Positions 51,845 to 60,761 of a DNA stretch of 64,000 nucleotides are shown here, piece by piece. The DNA lies in the NCBI RefSeq assembly GCF_025823185.1, contig NZ_JACKVK010000008.1:732312-796311 (forward strand). Direction: 5' to 3'. The stretch comes from Mycobacterium yunnanensis. GTDB lineage: Bacteria > Actinomycetota > Actinomycetes > Mycobacteriales > Mycobacteriaceae. The position numbers and the translations under genes were made by a program. Numbering within the stretch: position 1 is the stretch's first letter; every line of letters starts with the position of its first letter. Below the pieces are notes generated by a model. That model did not search any database and was not told the DNA's origin. It worked only from the letters and a program-made list of their open reading frames with translations.

Positions 51845-53020
51845 GTGACTACTACCGCGGGCATCGTCATCGTCGGGGGCGGACTGGCCGCGCTGCGCAC
51901 CGCCGAGCAATTGCGCCGCGCCGAGTTCGGCGGGCCGATCACCCTCATCAGCGACGAGGATCACCTCCCCTACGACCGGCCCCCGCTGTCGAAGGACGTG
52001 CTGCGCGCCGAGACCGACGACGTGACGCTCAAGCCCGCCTCCTTTTACGAGGAGAAGGACATCACGGTCCGCCTCGGCTCGGCCGCGACGTCTCTGGACA
52101 CCGCGGCTCGAACGGTCACCCTGGCCAGTGGCGAGACCGTTCCCTACGACGAGCTCGTGATCGCAACGGGCTTGGTGCCCAAGCGGATTCCGTCGTTTCC
52201 CGACCTCGAGGGCATCCGCGTGCTCCGAACCCTCAACGAGAGCCTGGCGCTGCGCGCGCATGCCGGCTCGGCGAAGAACGCCGTCGTCATCGGTGCCGGT
52301 TTCATCGGCTGCGAGGTGGCGGCCAGTCTGCGAGCGCTCGGCGTCGACGTCGTCCTCGTCGAACCGCAACCCACGCCGCTGGCCTCGGTGCTCGGTGAGC
52401 AGATCGGCGAGCTGGTTGCGCGACTGCACCGCGCCGAGGGCGTCGACGTCCGGTGCGGTGTGGGCGTCACCGAGGTCGCGGGTACCGGTCACGTCGAGAA
52501 GGTCGTATTGTCCGACGGCACCGAACTCGACGCCGACGTCGTCGTGGTCGGCGTCGGCTCCCGTCCGTCGACCGACTGGCTCGAGGGCAGCGAGATCGCC
52601 GTGGACAACGGCGTGCTCTGCGACGCGGCCGGGCGTACCAGCGCGCCCAACGTGTGGGCGGTCGGAGACGTCGCCTCGTGGAAGGACGCTCTGGGTGAGC
52701 AAGTGCGCGTTGAACATTGGAGCAACGTCGCCGAGCAGGCCCGCGCCATCGTGCCCGCCATGCTTGGCCAGGAGCCGACGTCCACGGTGACGGTGCCCTA
52801 CTTCTGGAGCGACCAGTACGACGTCAAGATTCAGTGCCTCGGCGAGCCGGAGGCCGACGACGTCGTGCACCTCGTCGACGACGACGGCCGCAAGTTCCTG
52901 GCCTACTACGAGCGCGACGGCGCCGTCGTCGGCGTCGTGGGCGGTGGCATGCCGGGCAAGGTGATGAAGGCCCGCGCCAAGATCGCCGCCGGCGCGCCCA
53001 TTGCCGACGTCCTCGCGTGA
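51845..53020 (+). CDS. NAD(P)H ferredoxin reductase-type FAD protein
   Basis: 391 aa from GTG 51845. Two dinucleotide-binding motifs: VIVGGGLAALRTAEQLR (FAD) and VVIGAGFIGCEVAASLRALG (NADH), plus YDELVIATG and NVWAVGDVASW. Rhodocoxin/ferredoxin reductase family that feeds electrons to ferredoxin and P450s. Matches Rv0688, which in M. tuberculosis follows the mycofactocin SDR directly; here the roc genes and others are between. Electron partner not in the window. Confidence 0.9.
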   Translation: MTTTAGIVIVGGGLAALRTAEQLRRAEFGGPITLISDEDHLPYDRPPLSKDVLRAETDDVTLKPASFYEEKDITVRLGSAATSLDTAARTVTLASGETVPYDELVIATGLVPKRIPSFPDLEGIRVLRTLNESLALRAHAGSAKNAVVIGAGFIGCEVAASLRALGVDVVLVEPQPTPLASVLGEQIGELVARLHRAEGVDVRCGVGVTEVAGTGHVEKVVLSDGTELDADVVVVGVGSRPSTDWLEGSEIAVDNGVLCDAAGRTSAPNVWAVGDVASWKDALGEQVRVEHWSNVAEQARAIVPAMLGQEPTSTVTVPYFWSDQYDVKIQCLGEPEADDVVHLVDDDGRKFLAYYERDGAVVGVVGGGMPGKVMKARAKIAAGAPIADVLA

Positions 53021-53022
53021 TG

Positions 53023-53063
53023 TCGGCGTGATCACCGGCGCTGACCGCCGCTGATCACGCCGA
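53023..53063. terminator. Hairpin between convergent genes
   Basis: 12-bp perfect arms (53023-53034 with 53052-53063) around a 17-nt centre, between the reductase stop and the VOC gene stop. No T tail on either strand, so a bidirectional terminator is only probable. Confidence 0.5.
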
Positions 53064-53068
53064 AGTCA

Positions 53069-54331
53069 CTAGAACTGGCCGAGGTAGAAGCGCACGCCCT
53101 GATCGTCGACGCACAATGCCGAGAGACCGTAGGACTGTGCGGACGGTTCCTGCAGCACGGTGCCACCCGCCTCGCGCACCCGACCGACCGCCGCAACGAC
53201 GTCGTCGACTGTCCACATCGGCACGGTCGCCGGCGTCGTGCTGCCGCCCGCCATGCCCGCCATGGGGTGGACGCCGCGGGGCTCCCAGCCGTCGTCGATC
53301 CGGCCGGGGTCGAAGCTCCAGCCCAGCACCTGGCCGTAGAAGTGGCGGAAGCTCGACGAGTCGGCCACCTCGAAGGTGACGTAGGAGAGTTCGCCGGGCC
53401 CCGTGCCGTTGAGCGCGGGCCGAGGGTCGTCCCCGGTGGGTTGGTAGACCGCGAACGCGGTGCCCGCGGGATCGGTCGCGTCGACCGTCGGACCGTGCGG
53501 GGTCTGCACGACGTCGCCGGCCTGGCCGCCTGCCGCCAGGATCGACTGCCGGGCCGCCGCCACGTCGGACACGGCGTAGCAGCAGAACAACGTGGGCGTC
53601 CCGGCCATGGCGACCACGCCGACGGGCCGATCGGTGTTGGTGACCCGACGGGAGTCGGCGTCGAATTGCCAGCCCAGCACGCGGCCGTAGAAGGCCGCCG
53701 ATCGATCGGGATCGCGCGTCCACACCGACACGTAGGCGATGTCGCCATGACGGATCGGACCGACCGTTCCGCTGAGCGGTCCGTTCAGCATCCACCGGTG
53801 GCCGAACGGGTCGATCACGCTGGCGCTGCGGGAGCCGTGGGCCTCATAGATGTCACGCTCGACGCGGGCGCCACGAGCGCGGGCGCGCCCGAGTGCCTCG
53901 TCGGTGTCGGCGACGTGCAGCATCAGGCTCACCGAAACCGACTGTGGGGCAGGGGCCCTCAAGCCAACTTCGGGAAACTCGTCGGCAAGGTAGAGCACGC
54001 CGCCGCCGATCGACAGCTCGGCGTGGCCGATGCGGCCGTCGTCCATCTCGATCGGATCGCCCAGCACGACGGCGCCGAAGGCGGTGACGTACCACGCGAT
54101 GGCGTCGCGGGCGCCGGCGACGGCGAGGTAGGGCAGCGCCGCGGGCCGGGGTGGTGCGGGCGCAAGCGCGCTAAGTTCGGTGACGGCGAGATCGGTGTCG
54201 CTCACGGTGGCTCCTCGGGGTAGCGAGACGGCGGATTCGAGCCGGGCTCTCAGACGGGCGGCGAACTGCGGGTCGGGGTTCACCGGAAGGTCGTCGCCGC
54301 GCAGCACGGTCAGCGGATCGGGTTCGGTCAT
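53069..54331 (-). CDS. Triple VOC/glyoxalase-fold protein coupled to ECF sigma factor
   Basis: 420 aa from ATG 54331. A ~60-residue N-terminal segment (PDPQFAARLRARLESAV) resembles the start of proteins encoded beside ECF sigma genes. Three VOC units follow: PYLAVAGARDAIAWYVTAFG..., YVSVWTRDPDRSAAFYGRVLGW... and YVTFEVADSSSFRHFYGQVLGW... . Likely ligand-binding or resistance-type role. The start overlaps the sigma stop by 4 bp (ATGA). Not recognised as an anti-sigma factor. Confidence 0.85.
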   Translation of the reverse strand: MTEPDPLTVLRGDDLPVNPDPQFAARLRARLESAVSLPRGATVSDTDLAVTELSALAPAPPRPAALPYLAVAGARDAIAWYVTAFGAVVLGDPIEMDDGRIGHAELSIGGGVLYLADEFPEVGLRAPAPQSVSVSLMLHVADTDEALGRARARGARVERDIYEAHGSRSASVIDPFGHRWMLNGPLSGTVGPIRHGDIAYVSVWTRDPDRSAAFYGRVLGWQFDADSRRVTNTDRPVGVVAMAGTPTLFCCYAVSDVAAARQSILAAGGQAGDVVQTPHGPTVDATDPAGTAFAVYQPTGDDPRPALNGTGPGELSYVTFEVADSSSFRHFYGQVLGWSFDPGRIDDGWEPRGVHPMAGMAGGSTTPATVPMWTVDDVVAAVGRVREAGGTVLQEPSAQSYGLSALCVDDQGVRFYLGQF

Positions 54332-54846
54332 GACGCACCGCCCTCCGGATAGCTCGACTTGAAGGCTCGGCGGGCCCGCACCAACAGCGCTTCGGTGGCG
54401 TGCACCGTGCGGCCGATCAGTTCGGCGCACTCGGGCACGGACCGGTCGTCCAGGTAGCGCAGGGCCAGCACCACCCGATGGTGTTCGGGCAGTCGCGCCA
54501 GGACACCCTCGGCGACGATGCGGTCGAGTTCGGCGTCCCAGTCGTCGGCGGGGTCGACGGGTTCGGGCACCTCGGCCACCGGGACGGTGAACCGGTCGTG
54601 TCGTCGGCGATAATGGTCGGCCAGCTTGTGCCGGGCGACGCCGATCAGCCACGCGACCGTCATCGGCGGTGGCACGTCGCGTCTGGCCGCGTCCATCGCG
54701 GCCAGGAAGGTCTCCGACGTCAGGTCCTCGGCAACGCCGCGGTCGCCGCAGCGCCGGACGAAGTACCCGTACACGACGGGTAGCGCCTCGTCGTACAGCG
54801 TGAGCAGCACGTGGGGCGCGTCCGGAGCGGACGATTCGGCTTCCAC
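54328..54846 (-). CDS. ECF RNA polymerase sigma factor
   Basis: 172 aa from GTG 54846. Sigma region 2 (YDEALPVVYGYFVRRCGDRGVAEDLTSETFLAAMDA in part, WLIGVARHKLADHYRR) and region 4 (LARLPEHHRVVLALRYLDDRSVPECAELIGRTVHATEALLVRARRAF in part) are clear. Lacks a membrane anti-sigma gene; instead overlaps the VOC protein. Probably directs a small stress or detoxification regulon. Starts 46 bp from the palindrome to its right. Confidence 0.9.
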   Translation of the reverse strand: MEAESSAPDAPHVLLTLYDEALPVVYGYFVRRCGDRGVAEDLTSETFLAAMDAARRDVPPPMTVAWLIGVARHKLADHYRRRHDRFTVPVAEVPEPVDPADDWDAELDRIVAEGVLARLPEHHRVVLALRYLDDRSVPECAELIGRTVHATEALLVRARRAFKSSYPEGGAS

Positions 54847-54891
54847 ACCCTCATCGTCGCCGCTGGGCTCCGAACTCCGACGCCCATTCTC

Positions 54892-54944
54892 GCGATTCGT
54901 GCACCCGTAGCCGCGGTGAGCGCGGTCAACCGTGCACGAATCGC
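54892..54944. repeat. 53-bp REP-like palindrome
   Basis: Perfect 13-bp arms (GCGATTCGTGCAC at 54892-54904, complement at 54932-54944) around a 27-bp centre, in the gap between the sigma start and the mftR stop. Its arm-centre-arm plan resembles the 58-bp element at 15 kb, though the arm sequence differs. Confidence 0.85.
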
Positions 54945-54951
54945 CGGGGCG

Positions 54952-55560
54952 CTAGGGGTCGAGGGCGCCCAGACCGGCGCTGACGGTGTCGAACGCCTCG
55001 CCGAGTGCCCGCGGTAGGGACACCGAGGGGTCGGCCAGCCAGTGTTCGTAGGCCGAGAGTGCGACGCCGAGCATCGACCACGCCGTGGTCTGGGGGACCA
55101 GGTCGGCCGCCTGCAGATGCAGTCGCCGGGCGACGAATTGCGCGATGACCGCCCGCCATCCCGCGTACATCGTCATGGAGTGCGCCTGCAGCGCGTCGGT
55201 CTCGAGGATCACGCGCATGCGCTGGCGGTGGTGGGCGGTCTCCGCGTCGTCGAAGCTGTTGAACGCCAACAGCGTAGACCGCAGCGCCGCGGTGGTCGGC
55301 ACGTCGGCGGGCACGGCGTCGAGCAACTCGCGCATGTAGGCGAGATGTGCATCGAAGTCACCCCACGGAATGGCGTTCTTGGACGGGTAGTAGCGGAACA
55401 GCGTCCGCCGGGCGATGCCGGCGGCGCGGGCCACGTCGTCGACGCTCACGTCGTCGAAGCCGCGGGCGGCAAACAGTTCGAGCGCCACGCTGGTGATGTG
55501 GTCCCCGGTGGTGGACCTCCGTCTGCCCACTCGGGCGGCAGGTTCGCGACTCATCGACAT
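54952..55560 (-). CDS. mftR: Mycofactocin system regulator MftR (TetR family)
   Basis: 202 aa from ATG 55560 with GGAAGGG about 5 nt upstream on its strand. TetR HTH ([33 protein letters not shown] in two overlapping motifs, then PSKNAIPWG). Divergent from mftA, 86 nt away, as in all mft clusters. MftR homologues repress mftA and respond to long-chain acyl-CoA. Confidence 0.92.
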   Translation of the reverse strand: MSMSREPAARVGRRRSTTGDHITSVALELFAARGFDDVSVDDVARAAGIARRTLFRYYPSKNAIPWGDFDAHLAYMRELLDAVPADVPTTAALRSTLLAFNSFDDAETAHHRQRMRVILETDALQAHSMTMYAGWRAVIAQFVARRLHLQAADLVPQTTAWSMLGVALSAYEHWLADPSVSLPRALGEAFDTVSAGLGALDP

Positions 55561-55646
55561 CCGCCCTTCCGTTTCGGCACTCGATGCCATATTGTTGCGA
55601 TCTGCATCACACTCGTCGACATCTTCCTCCACCGAAAGGCGAAACC
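55561..55646. promoter_or_regulatory. mftR-mftA divergent promoter region
   Basis: 86 bp between the start codons. ATTGTTGCGATCTGCATCAC is AT-richer and the likely place for the mftA promoter and MftR operator. Short GATGC/GCATC arms are too weak to define a site. Confidence 0.4.
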
Positions 55647-55742
55647 ATGGAGCCGACTCAGCAGTCCGAGACCGAATCCGAACTCGTCACCGAGAGCCTC
55701 GTCGAAGAGGTGTCCATCGACGGCATGTGCGGCGTCTACTGA
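55647..55742 (+). CDS. mftA: Mycofactocin precursor peptide
   Basis: A 31-residue precursor, shorter than standard gene-finder limits. The acidic leader ([17 protein letters not shown]) is the part bound by MftB. The C-terminus IDGMCGVY is the canonical core; MftC decarboxylates and cross-links the terminal Val-Tyr, which later becomes the redox cofactor. AAAGGCGAAACC precedes ATG 55647. 2 nt before mftB. Confidence 0.97.
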   Translation: MEPTQQSETESELVTESLVEEVSIDGMCGVY

Positions 55743-55744
55743 CC

Positions 55745-56053
55745 GTGGTCGCCTCCCCGCAGCCGACAGTGGACGCCCAGGCCTTCGATCCGGACGTCCG
55801 CTGGCGGCTGCATCCGCAGGTGGCAGTGCGGCCGGAGCCGTTCGGCGCCCTGCTGTATCACTTTGGCACACGCAAACTCTCGTTCCTGAAGAACACCACG
55901 ATCGTCGAGGTGGTCACGTCGCTGGCCGATCACCCCGACGTCAGGTCGGCCCTTCGCGCGGCTGGCGTCGACGACGCCGGGTTGGCGCCCTACCTGCACG
56001 CGCTCGGCGTGCTGGTCACCTCCAAGATGCTGGTCCGCGAGGAGAACCCATGA
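55745..56053 (+). CDS. mftB: Mycofactocin RRE chaperone MftB
   Basis: 102 aa from GTG 55745. PqqD-like RiPP recognition element that binds MftA and presents it to MftC. Motifs WRLHPQVAVRPEPFGALLYHF and TRKLSFLKN match the family. GTG is 2 nt after the mftA stop; its TGA overlaps mftC (ATGA). Confidence 0.95.
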   Translation: MVASPQPTVDAQAFDPDVRWRLHPQVAVRPEPFGALLYHFGTRKLSFLKNTTIVEVVTSLADHPDVRSALRAAGVDDAGLAPYLHALGVLVTSKMLVREENP

Positions 56054-57270
56054 CGACCACCATGTCCCCGGCACCGGTCCCGCGCCTGGTCGAGCAGTTC
56101 GAGCGGGGTTTGGATGCGCCGATTTGTTTGACGTGGGAGTTGACCTACGCGTGCAATCTGTCGTGTGTGCATTGCTTGTCGTCCTCGGGTAAGCGCGATC
56201 CGCGGGAGCTGAGCACCCGGCAGTGCATGGACGTCATCGACGAGTTGCAACGCATGCAGGTGTTCTACGTCAACATCGGTGGTGGTGAGCCGACGGTGCG
56301 ATCGGACTTTTGGGAGTTGGTGGACTACGCCACCGCACATCAGGTGGGGGTGAAGTTCTCCACCAACGGGGTCCGCATCGACGAGAAGGTGGCCGCGAGA
56401 TTGGCGGCCAGCGATTACGTCGACGTGCAGATCTCGTTGGACGGGGCGACTGCGGAGGTCAACGACGCGGTGCGTGGTCCGGGGTCGTTCGCGATGGCGA
56501 TCCGGGCGTTGGAGAATTTGTCGGCGGCGGGCTTTCAGGACGCGAAGATCTCGGTGGTGGTGACCCGCCACAACGTCGGGCAGCTCGACGAGTTCAAGGC
56601 CCTGGCCGATCGGTACGGTGCGACGTTGCGGATCACGCGGCTGCGTCCGTCGGGTCGGGGTGCCGACGTGTGGGACGAGCTGCATCCGACGGCGGCTCAG
56701 CAACGCGAGCTCTACGACTGGTTGGTGGCCCACGGCGAGGGTGTGTTGACCGGGGATTCGTTCTTCCACCTCTCGGGGCTGGGACAGCCCGGCGCGTTGG
56801 CTGGGCTGAACCTCTGCGGTGCCGGGCGGGTGGTGTGCCTCATCGACCCGGTGGGGGACGTCTACGCCTGCCCGTTCGCCATCCACGACCGGTTCCTCGC
56901 GGGAAACATCCTGTCCGACAGCGGCTTCCAGAACGTCTGGCAGAACTCGAAGCTGTTCGCCGAGCTGCGTGAGCCGCAGTCGGCGGGGGCGTGCGGCAGT
57001 TGCGATCATTACGACGGATGCCGTGGTGGGTGCATGGCGGCGAAGTTCTTCACCGGTCTGCCGTTGGACGGACCCGACCCCGAATGCGTGCAGGGCTACG
57101 GCGAACCCGCCCTGGCCCGCGAGCGCGACAAGCCCAAGCCCAGCGGCGACCACTCCCGGTCCGGCGGCCGCACGGCGCCGATCCCGCTGACCCTCCTCAC
57201 CCGTCCACCGCAGGGCCTGGTCGCCGGCGGCCCGGCTCCGAAGAAATTCTGCAACGAAAGTCCCGTATAG
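56050..57270 (+). CDS. mftC: Mycofactocin radical SAM maturase MftC
   Basis: 406 aa. Radical SAM cluster Cys35/39/42 in CNLSCVHC, GGEP at GGGEPTVRSDF, and a C-terminal SPASM region with Cys motifs (CGAGRVVCLIDPVGDVYACPF, CGSCDHYDGCRGGC). Catalyses oxidative decarboxylation and cyclisation of the MftA C-terminus. Overlaps mftB by 4 bp. Confidence 0.97.
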   Translation: MTTTMSPAPVPRLVEQFERGLDAPICLTWELTYACNLSCVHCLSSSGKRDPRELSTRQCMDVIDELQRMQVFYVNIGGGEPTVRSDFWELVDYATAHQVGVKFSTNGVRIDEKVAARLAASDYVDVQISLDGATAEVNDAVRGPGSFAMAIRALENLSAAGFQDAKISVVVTRHNVGQLDEFKALADRYGATLRITRLRPSGRGADVWDELHPTAAQQRELYDWLVAHGEGVLTGDSFFHLSGLGQPGALAGLNLCGAGRVVCLIDPVGDVYACPFAIHDRFLAGNILSDSGFQNVWQNSKLFAELREPQSAGACGSCDHYDGCRGGCMAAKFFTGLPLDGPDPECVQGYGEPALARERDKPKPSGDHSRSGGRTAPIPLTLLTRPPQGLVAGGPAPKKFCNESPV

Positions 57271-57273
57271 ACC

Positions 57274-58467
57274 ATGGCTCGAGACAAGTGGTTCGAAACC
57301 GTCGCCATCGCCCAGCAGCGCGCCAAGAAGCGGCTGCCGAAGTCCGTCTACAGCTCGCTGATCGCGGCCAGTGAGCGCGGCATCACCGTGGCCGACAACG
57401 TGGACGCGTTCGGTGAACTGGGCTTCGCACCCCACGTGATCGGCGCGCTGGAGAAGCGTGATCTGGCCACAACGGTGATGGGACAAGAGATCTCGCTGCC
57501 GGTGATCATCTCCCCGACGGGCGTGCAGGCCGTACATCCCGACGGTGAGGTCGCCGTGGCGCGGGCCGCCGCGGCGCGCGGCACCGCGATGGGCCTGTCC
57601 TCGTTTGCCAGCAAGCCGATCGAAGAGGTCATCGCCGCCAACCCGAAGCTGTTCTTCCAGGTGTACTGGCTCGGCGGGCGAGACGCCATCGCCGCGCGCG
57701 TGGAACGCGCCAGGGCCGCTGGTGCGGTCGGCATCATCATCACCACCGACTGGAGCTTCTCCCACGGCCGCGACTGGGGCAGCCCGGTGATACCGGAGGA
57801 GATGAACCTCCGCACCACCGTCAAGATGATGCCCGAGGGCCTCACCCGGCCGAGTTGGTTGCTGCAGTGGGCCAAGACCATGCGTCCGCCGAACCTGCGC
57901 GTGCCCAACCAGGGCAACCGCGGTGAGGCCGGCCCGCCGTTCTTCGCCGCGTACGGCGAGTGGATGGGCACCCCGCCGCCGACGTGGGAGGACATCGCCT
58001 GGTTGGTCGAGCTGTGGGGTGGACCGGTGATGCTCAAGGGTGTCATGCGGGTCGACGACGCGAAACGCGCTGTCGACGCGGGTGTCTCGGCAATCTCGGT
58101 CTCCAACCACGGCGGCAACAATCTGGACGGAACGCCGGCGTCGATCCGGGCGTTGCCGGCCGTCGCCGCCGCGGTGGGCGGCGACGTCGAAGTACTCCTC
58201 GACGGTGGCATCCGCCGCGGCAGCGACGTCGTCAAGGCGCTGGCGTTGGGGGCCCGCGCGGTCATGCTGGGCCGGGCCTACCTGTGGGGGCTAGCCGCCG
58301 AGGGACAACCGGGCGTGGAGAACGTTCTCGACATCATGCGCAGCGGCGTCGACTCCGCTCTGATGGGACTCGGCAAGGCCTCGATTCACGACCTCGTCGC
58401 CGAGGACGTGTTGACGCCCACGGGGTTCACCCGCGCACTGGGGATGCCCAGCGCCGAAAATCCCTAA
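57274..58467 (+). CDS. mftD: Mycofactocin FMN-dependent dehydrogenase MftD
   Basis: 397 aa, ATG 57274, 3 nt after mftC. Lactate-dehydrogenase/glycolate-oxidase family barrel; FMN motifs ISPTGVQAVHPDGE, active-site His in SVSNHGGNNLDGTPAS, DGGIRRGSDVVKALALGARAV. Oxidises the MftE product amine to the keto-amide, giving pre-mycofactocin. Matches Rv0694. Confidence 0.96.
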   Translation: MARDKWFETVAIAQQRAKKRLPKSVYSSLIAASERGITVADNVDAFGELGFAPHVIGALEKRDLATTVMGQEISLPVIISPTGVQAVHPDGEVAVARAAAARGTAMGLSSFASKPIEEVIAANPKLFFQVYWLGGRDAIAARVERARAAGAVGIIITTDWSFSHGRDWGSPVIPEEMNLRTTVKMMPEGLTRPSWLLQWAKTMRPPNLRVPNQGNRGEAGPPFFAAYGEWMGTPPPTWEDIAWLVELWGGPVMLKGVMRVDDAKRAVDAGVSAISVSNHGGNNLDGTPASIRALPAVAAAVGGDVEVLLDGGIRRGSDVVKALALGARAVMLGRAYLWGLAAEGQPGVENVLDIMRSGVDSALMGLGKASIHDLVAEDVLTPTGFTRALGMPSAENP

Positions 58468-58623
58468 CCCTCCACCGCACCTCGACGCCGTCGCCGCTGG
58501 TCCCGGTGTGGCGGGCGGTGCTGACGTGGCGGACGGGGAGGCCCGCCGGTGTCGGTGTCGACCCTGGTTGAATCTCGTGCCGCACAAACGCCAACATTCG
58601 GCGCACACCAGGTGAATTCGTCC

Positions 58624-58629
58624 TAGGAT
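58624..58629 (+). promoter_or_regulatory. -10 box of leaderless mftE
   Basis: TAGGAT ends 6 nt before GTG 58636. Together with the 168-nt gap after mftD this indicates a separate leaderless promoter for mftE-mftF-mftG. Confidence 0.55.
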
Positions 58630-58635
58630 CGGCGG

Positions 58636-59343
58636 GTGGCCTTCCCCAACGAGCTTGGGAACTCAACGGCACGGCAGCTCGATGATCTGTCCCCGGCGTT
58701 GATCGTCCCGCTGGGCTCAACCGAGCAGCATGGGCCACATCTGCCCGTCGACACCGACACCCGGATCGCCAACGCCGTCAGTCGGGGGATGGCCAATCGC
58801 CTCGGCGACCCGTGGCTGCTGGCCCCGGCAATCGCCTATGGCGCCAGCGGTGAGCATCAGGGGTTCCCGGGCACGGTGTCCATCGGCACCGCGGCGCTGC
58901 AGCTCCTGCTGGTCGAATACGGCCGATCGGCCTTCGAGTGGGCCTCGCGGTTGGTATTCGTCAACGGCCATGGCGGCAACGTCGCCGCGGTCGCCGCCGC
59001 GGTCGGTCTGCTCCGCAGCGAAGGCCGCGACGTTGCCTGGTGCCCGTGCAGTGTGCCCGGGGCCGACGCGCACGCGGGTCACACCGAAACGTCTGTATTG
59101 CTACATATTTCGCCCGGCGTGGTTCGCCAGCAGGAATGGGTGGTCGGCAACGAAGCACCGCTGGCGGAGCTCATGCCCCGGCTGCGCGAAGGCGGCGTCG
59201 CCGCAGTCAGCGCCGTCGGTGTCCTCGGCAACCCCACCACCGCATCGGCGGTCGAGGGGTCGCGTATCTTTGCTGCAATGGTCGACTCCTGCACCCGCCG
59301 CGTGGCGACGTGGCTCCCCGGCGCCGGGGGACTCTTGCAGTGA
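58636..59343 (+). CDS. mftE: Mycofactocin peptidase MftE (creatininase family)
   Basis: 235 aa from GTG 58636. Metal-binding creatininase motifs [22 protein letters not shown] and GHTETS. Releases the cross-linked dipeptide from MftA. Gap of 168 nt from mftD with a -10-like TAGGAT, unlike the tight mftABCD spacing. Stop overlaps mftF. Confidence 0.96.
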   Translation: MAFPNELGNSTARQLDDLSPALIVPLGSTEQHGPHLPVDTDTRIANAVSRGMANRLGDPWLLAPAIAYGASGEHQGFPGTVSIGTAALQLLLVEYGRSAFEWASRLVFVNGHGGNVAAVAAAVGLLRSEGRDVAWCPCSVPGADAHAGHTETSVLLHISPGVVRQQEWVVGNEAPLAELMPRLREGGVAAVSAVGVLGNPTTASAVEGSRIFAAMVDSCTRRVATWLPGAGGLLQ

Positions 59344-60752
59344 CGGGACCACGACTGCCCGACGGCTTCGCCGTGCAGGTGGACAGACGAGTCAGGGTGC
59401 TCGGAGAGGGCTCGGCTCTTCTCGGCGGCTCGCCGACCCGATTGTTGCGGCTCGCGCCGGCTGCCCAGACGATGCTCGACGGCGGCCGCCTCGAGGTGCA
59501 CGACGCCCAGAGCGCGCAGCTTGCGCGCACGCTGCTCGACGCCACCGTGGCGCATCCACGGCCGGCCAGCGGCCCCTCCCATCGTGACGTCACCATCGTC
59601 ATTCCGGTGTTGGACAACGCGATTGGCCTCAGGCGCTTGGTGTCGACGCTGCGTGGCCTGTGCGTGATCGTGGTCGACGACGGCTCGTCGCGACCGGTTC
59701 GGATGGACGACTTCGCGGGCCTGCACTGCGAGGTGCGGGTGCTGCGGCATGACACCAGCAAGGGGCCGGCGGCGGCGCGCAACACCGGTCTGGCCATGTG
59801 TCAGACCGACTTCGTCGCGTTCCTCGATTCCGACGTGGTGCCACGCCGGGGCTGGCTCGAGGCGCTCCTCGGGCACTTCTGCGATCCCGCCGTCGCATTG
59901 GTGGCACCACGAATCGTGGGGTTGAACGAGCCACGCAACGTCGTGGCACGCTACGAGGCAGTGCGGTCCTCACTCGACCTGGGGCAACGTGAAGCGCCCG
60001 TGGTGCCCTACGGCACCGTCTCCTACGTGCCCAGCGCGGCCATCATCTGCCGTCGTAGCGCTCTGGTCGACGTCGGCGGATTCGACGAGACCATGCATTC
60101 GGGCGAAGACGTGGATCTGTGTTGGCGCTTCATCGAGGCGGGCGCGCGGTTGCGCTACGAGCCCATCGCGCTCGTCGGTCACGACCATCGCACCAAGCTT
60201 CGAGAGTGGTTCGCGCGCAAGGCCTTCTACGGTTCTTCGGCTGCGCCGCTGGCCGTCCGTCACCCTGGCAAGACCGCACCGCTCGTGTTGTCGGGTTGGA
60301 CCCTGCTGGTGTGGGTGCTGCTGGCCATGGGCTCAGGGGTTGGGTACGTCGCCTCGACGGTGGTGGCCGCAATCATCGGACGGAAGATCGCGAAGGTACT
60401 CGGCGCGGTCGACACCGAACCCCGAGAGGTGGCGGCGGTGGCCGCCCAGGGTCTCTGGTCGGCGGCGCTACAGCTGGCCTCGGCGATCTGTCGGCACTAC
60501 TGGCCCGTCGCACTCGTCGCCGCGGTCTGCTTCCCGCGATGCCGTCAGGTGGTGCTGGTGGCCGCCGTCGTGGACGGGGTGGTCGACTGGGCCAGCCGCA
60601 GCGCCACCGCCGACGACGACGCCAAGCGCGTCGGACTGTTCTCCTACGTCCTGCTCAGACGGCTCGACGACATCGCCTACGGCCTGGGCCTGTGGAAGGG
60701 CGTCGTGCGCGAACGTCACCTCGGCGCGCTCAAGCCGCAGATCCGAAGCTGA
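59340..60752 (+). CDS. mftF: Mycofactocin glycosyltransferase MftF
   Basis: 470 aa from GTG 59340. GT2 family: [40 protein letters not shown] and [11 protein letters not shown]-terminal hydrophobic helices. Adds beta-1,4-glucose chains to mycofactocin. Overlaps mftE by 4 bp. Confidence 0.95.
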   Translation: MTGPRLPDGFAVQVDRRVRVLGEGSALLGGSPTRLLRLAPAAQTMLDGGRLEVHDAQSAQLARTLLDATVAHPRPASGPSHRDVTIVIPVLDNAIGLRRLVSTLRGLCVIVVDDGSSRPVRMDDFAGLHCEVRVLRHDTSKGPAAARNTGLAMCQTDFVAFLDSDVVPRRGWLEALLGHFCDPAVALVAPRIVGLNEPRNVVARYEAVRSSLDLGQREAPVVPYGTVSYVPSAAIICRRSALVDVGGFDETMHSGEDVDLCWRFIEAGARLRYEPIALVGHDHRTKLREWFARKAFYGSSAAPLAVRHPGKTAPLVLSGWTLLVWVLLAMGSGVGYVASTVVAAIIGRKIAKVLGAVDTEPREVAAVAAQGLWSAALQLASAICRHYWPVALVAAVCFPRCRQVVLVAAVVDGVVDWASRSATADDDAKRVGLFSYVLLRRLDDIAYGLGLWKGVVRERHLGALKPQIRS

Positions 60753-60761
60753 CCCGTACCG

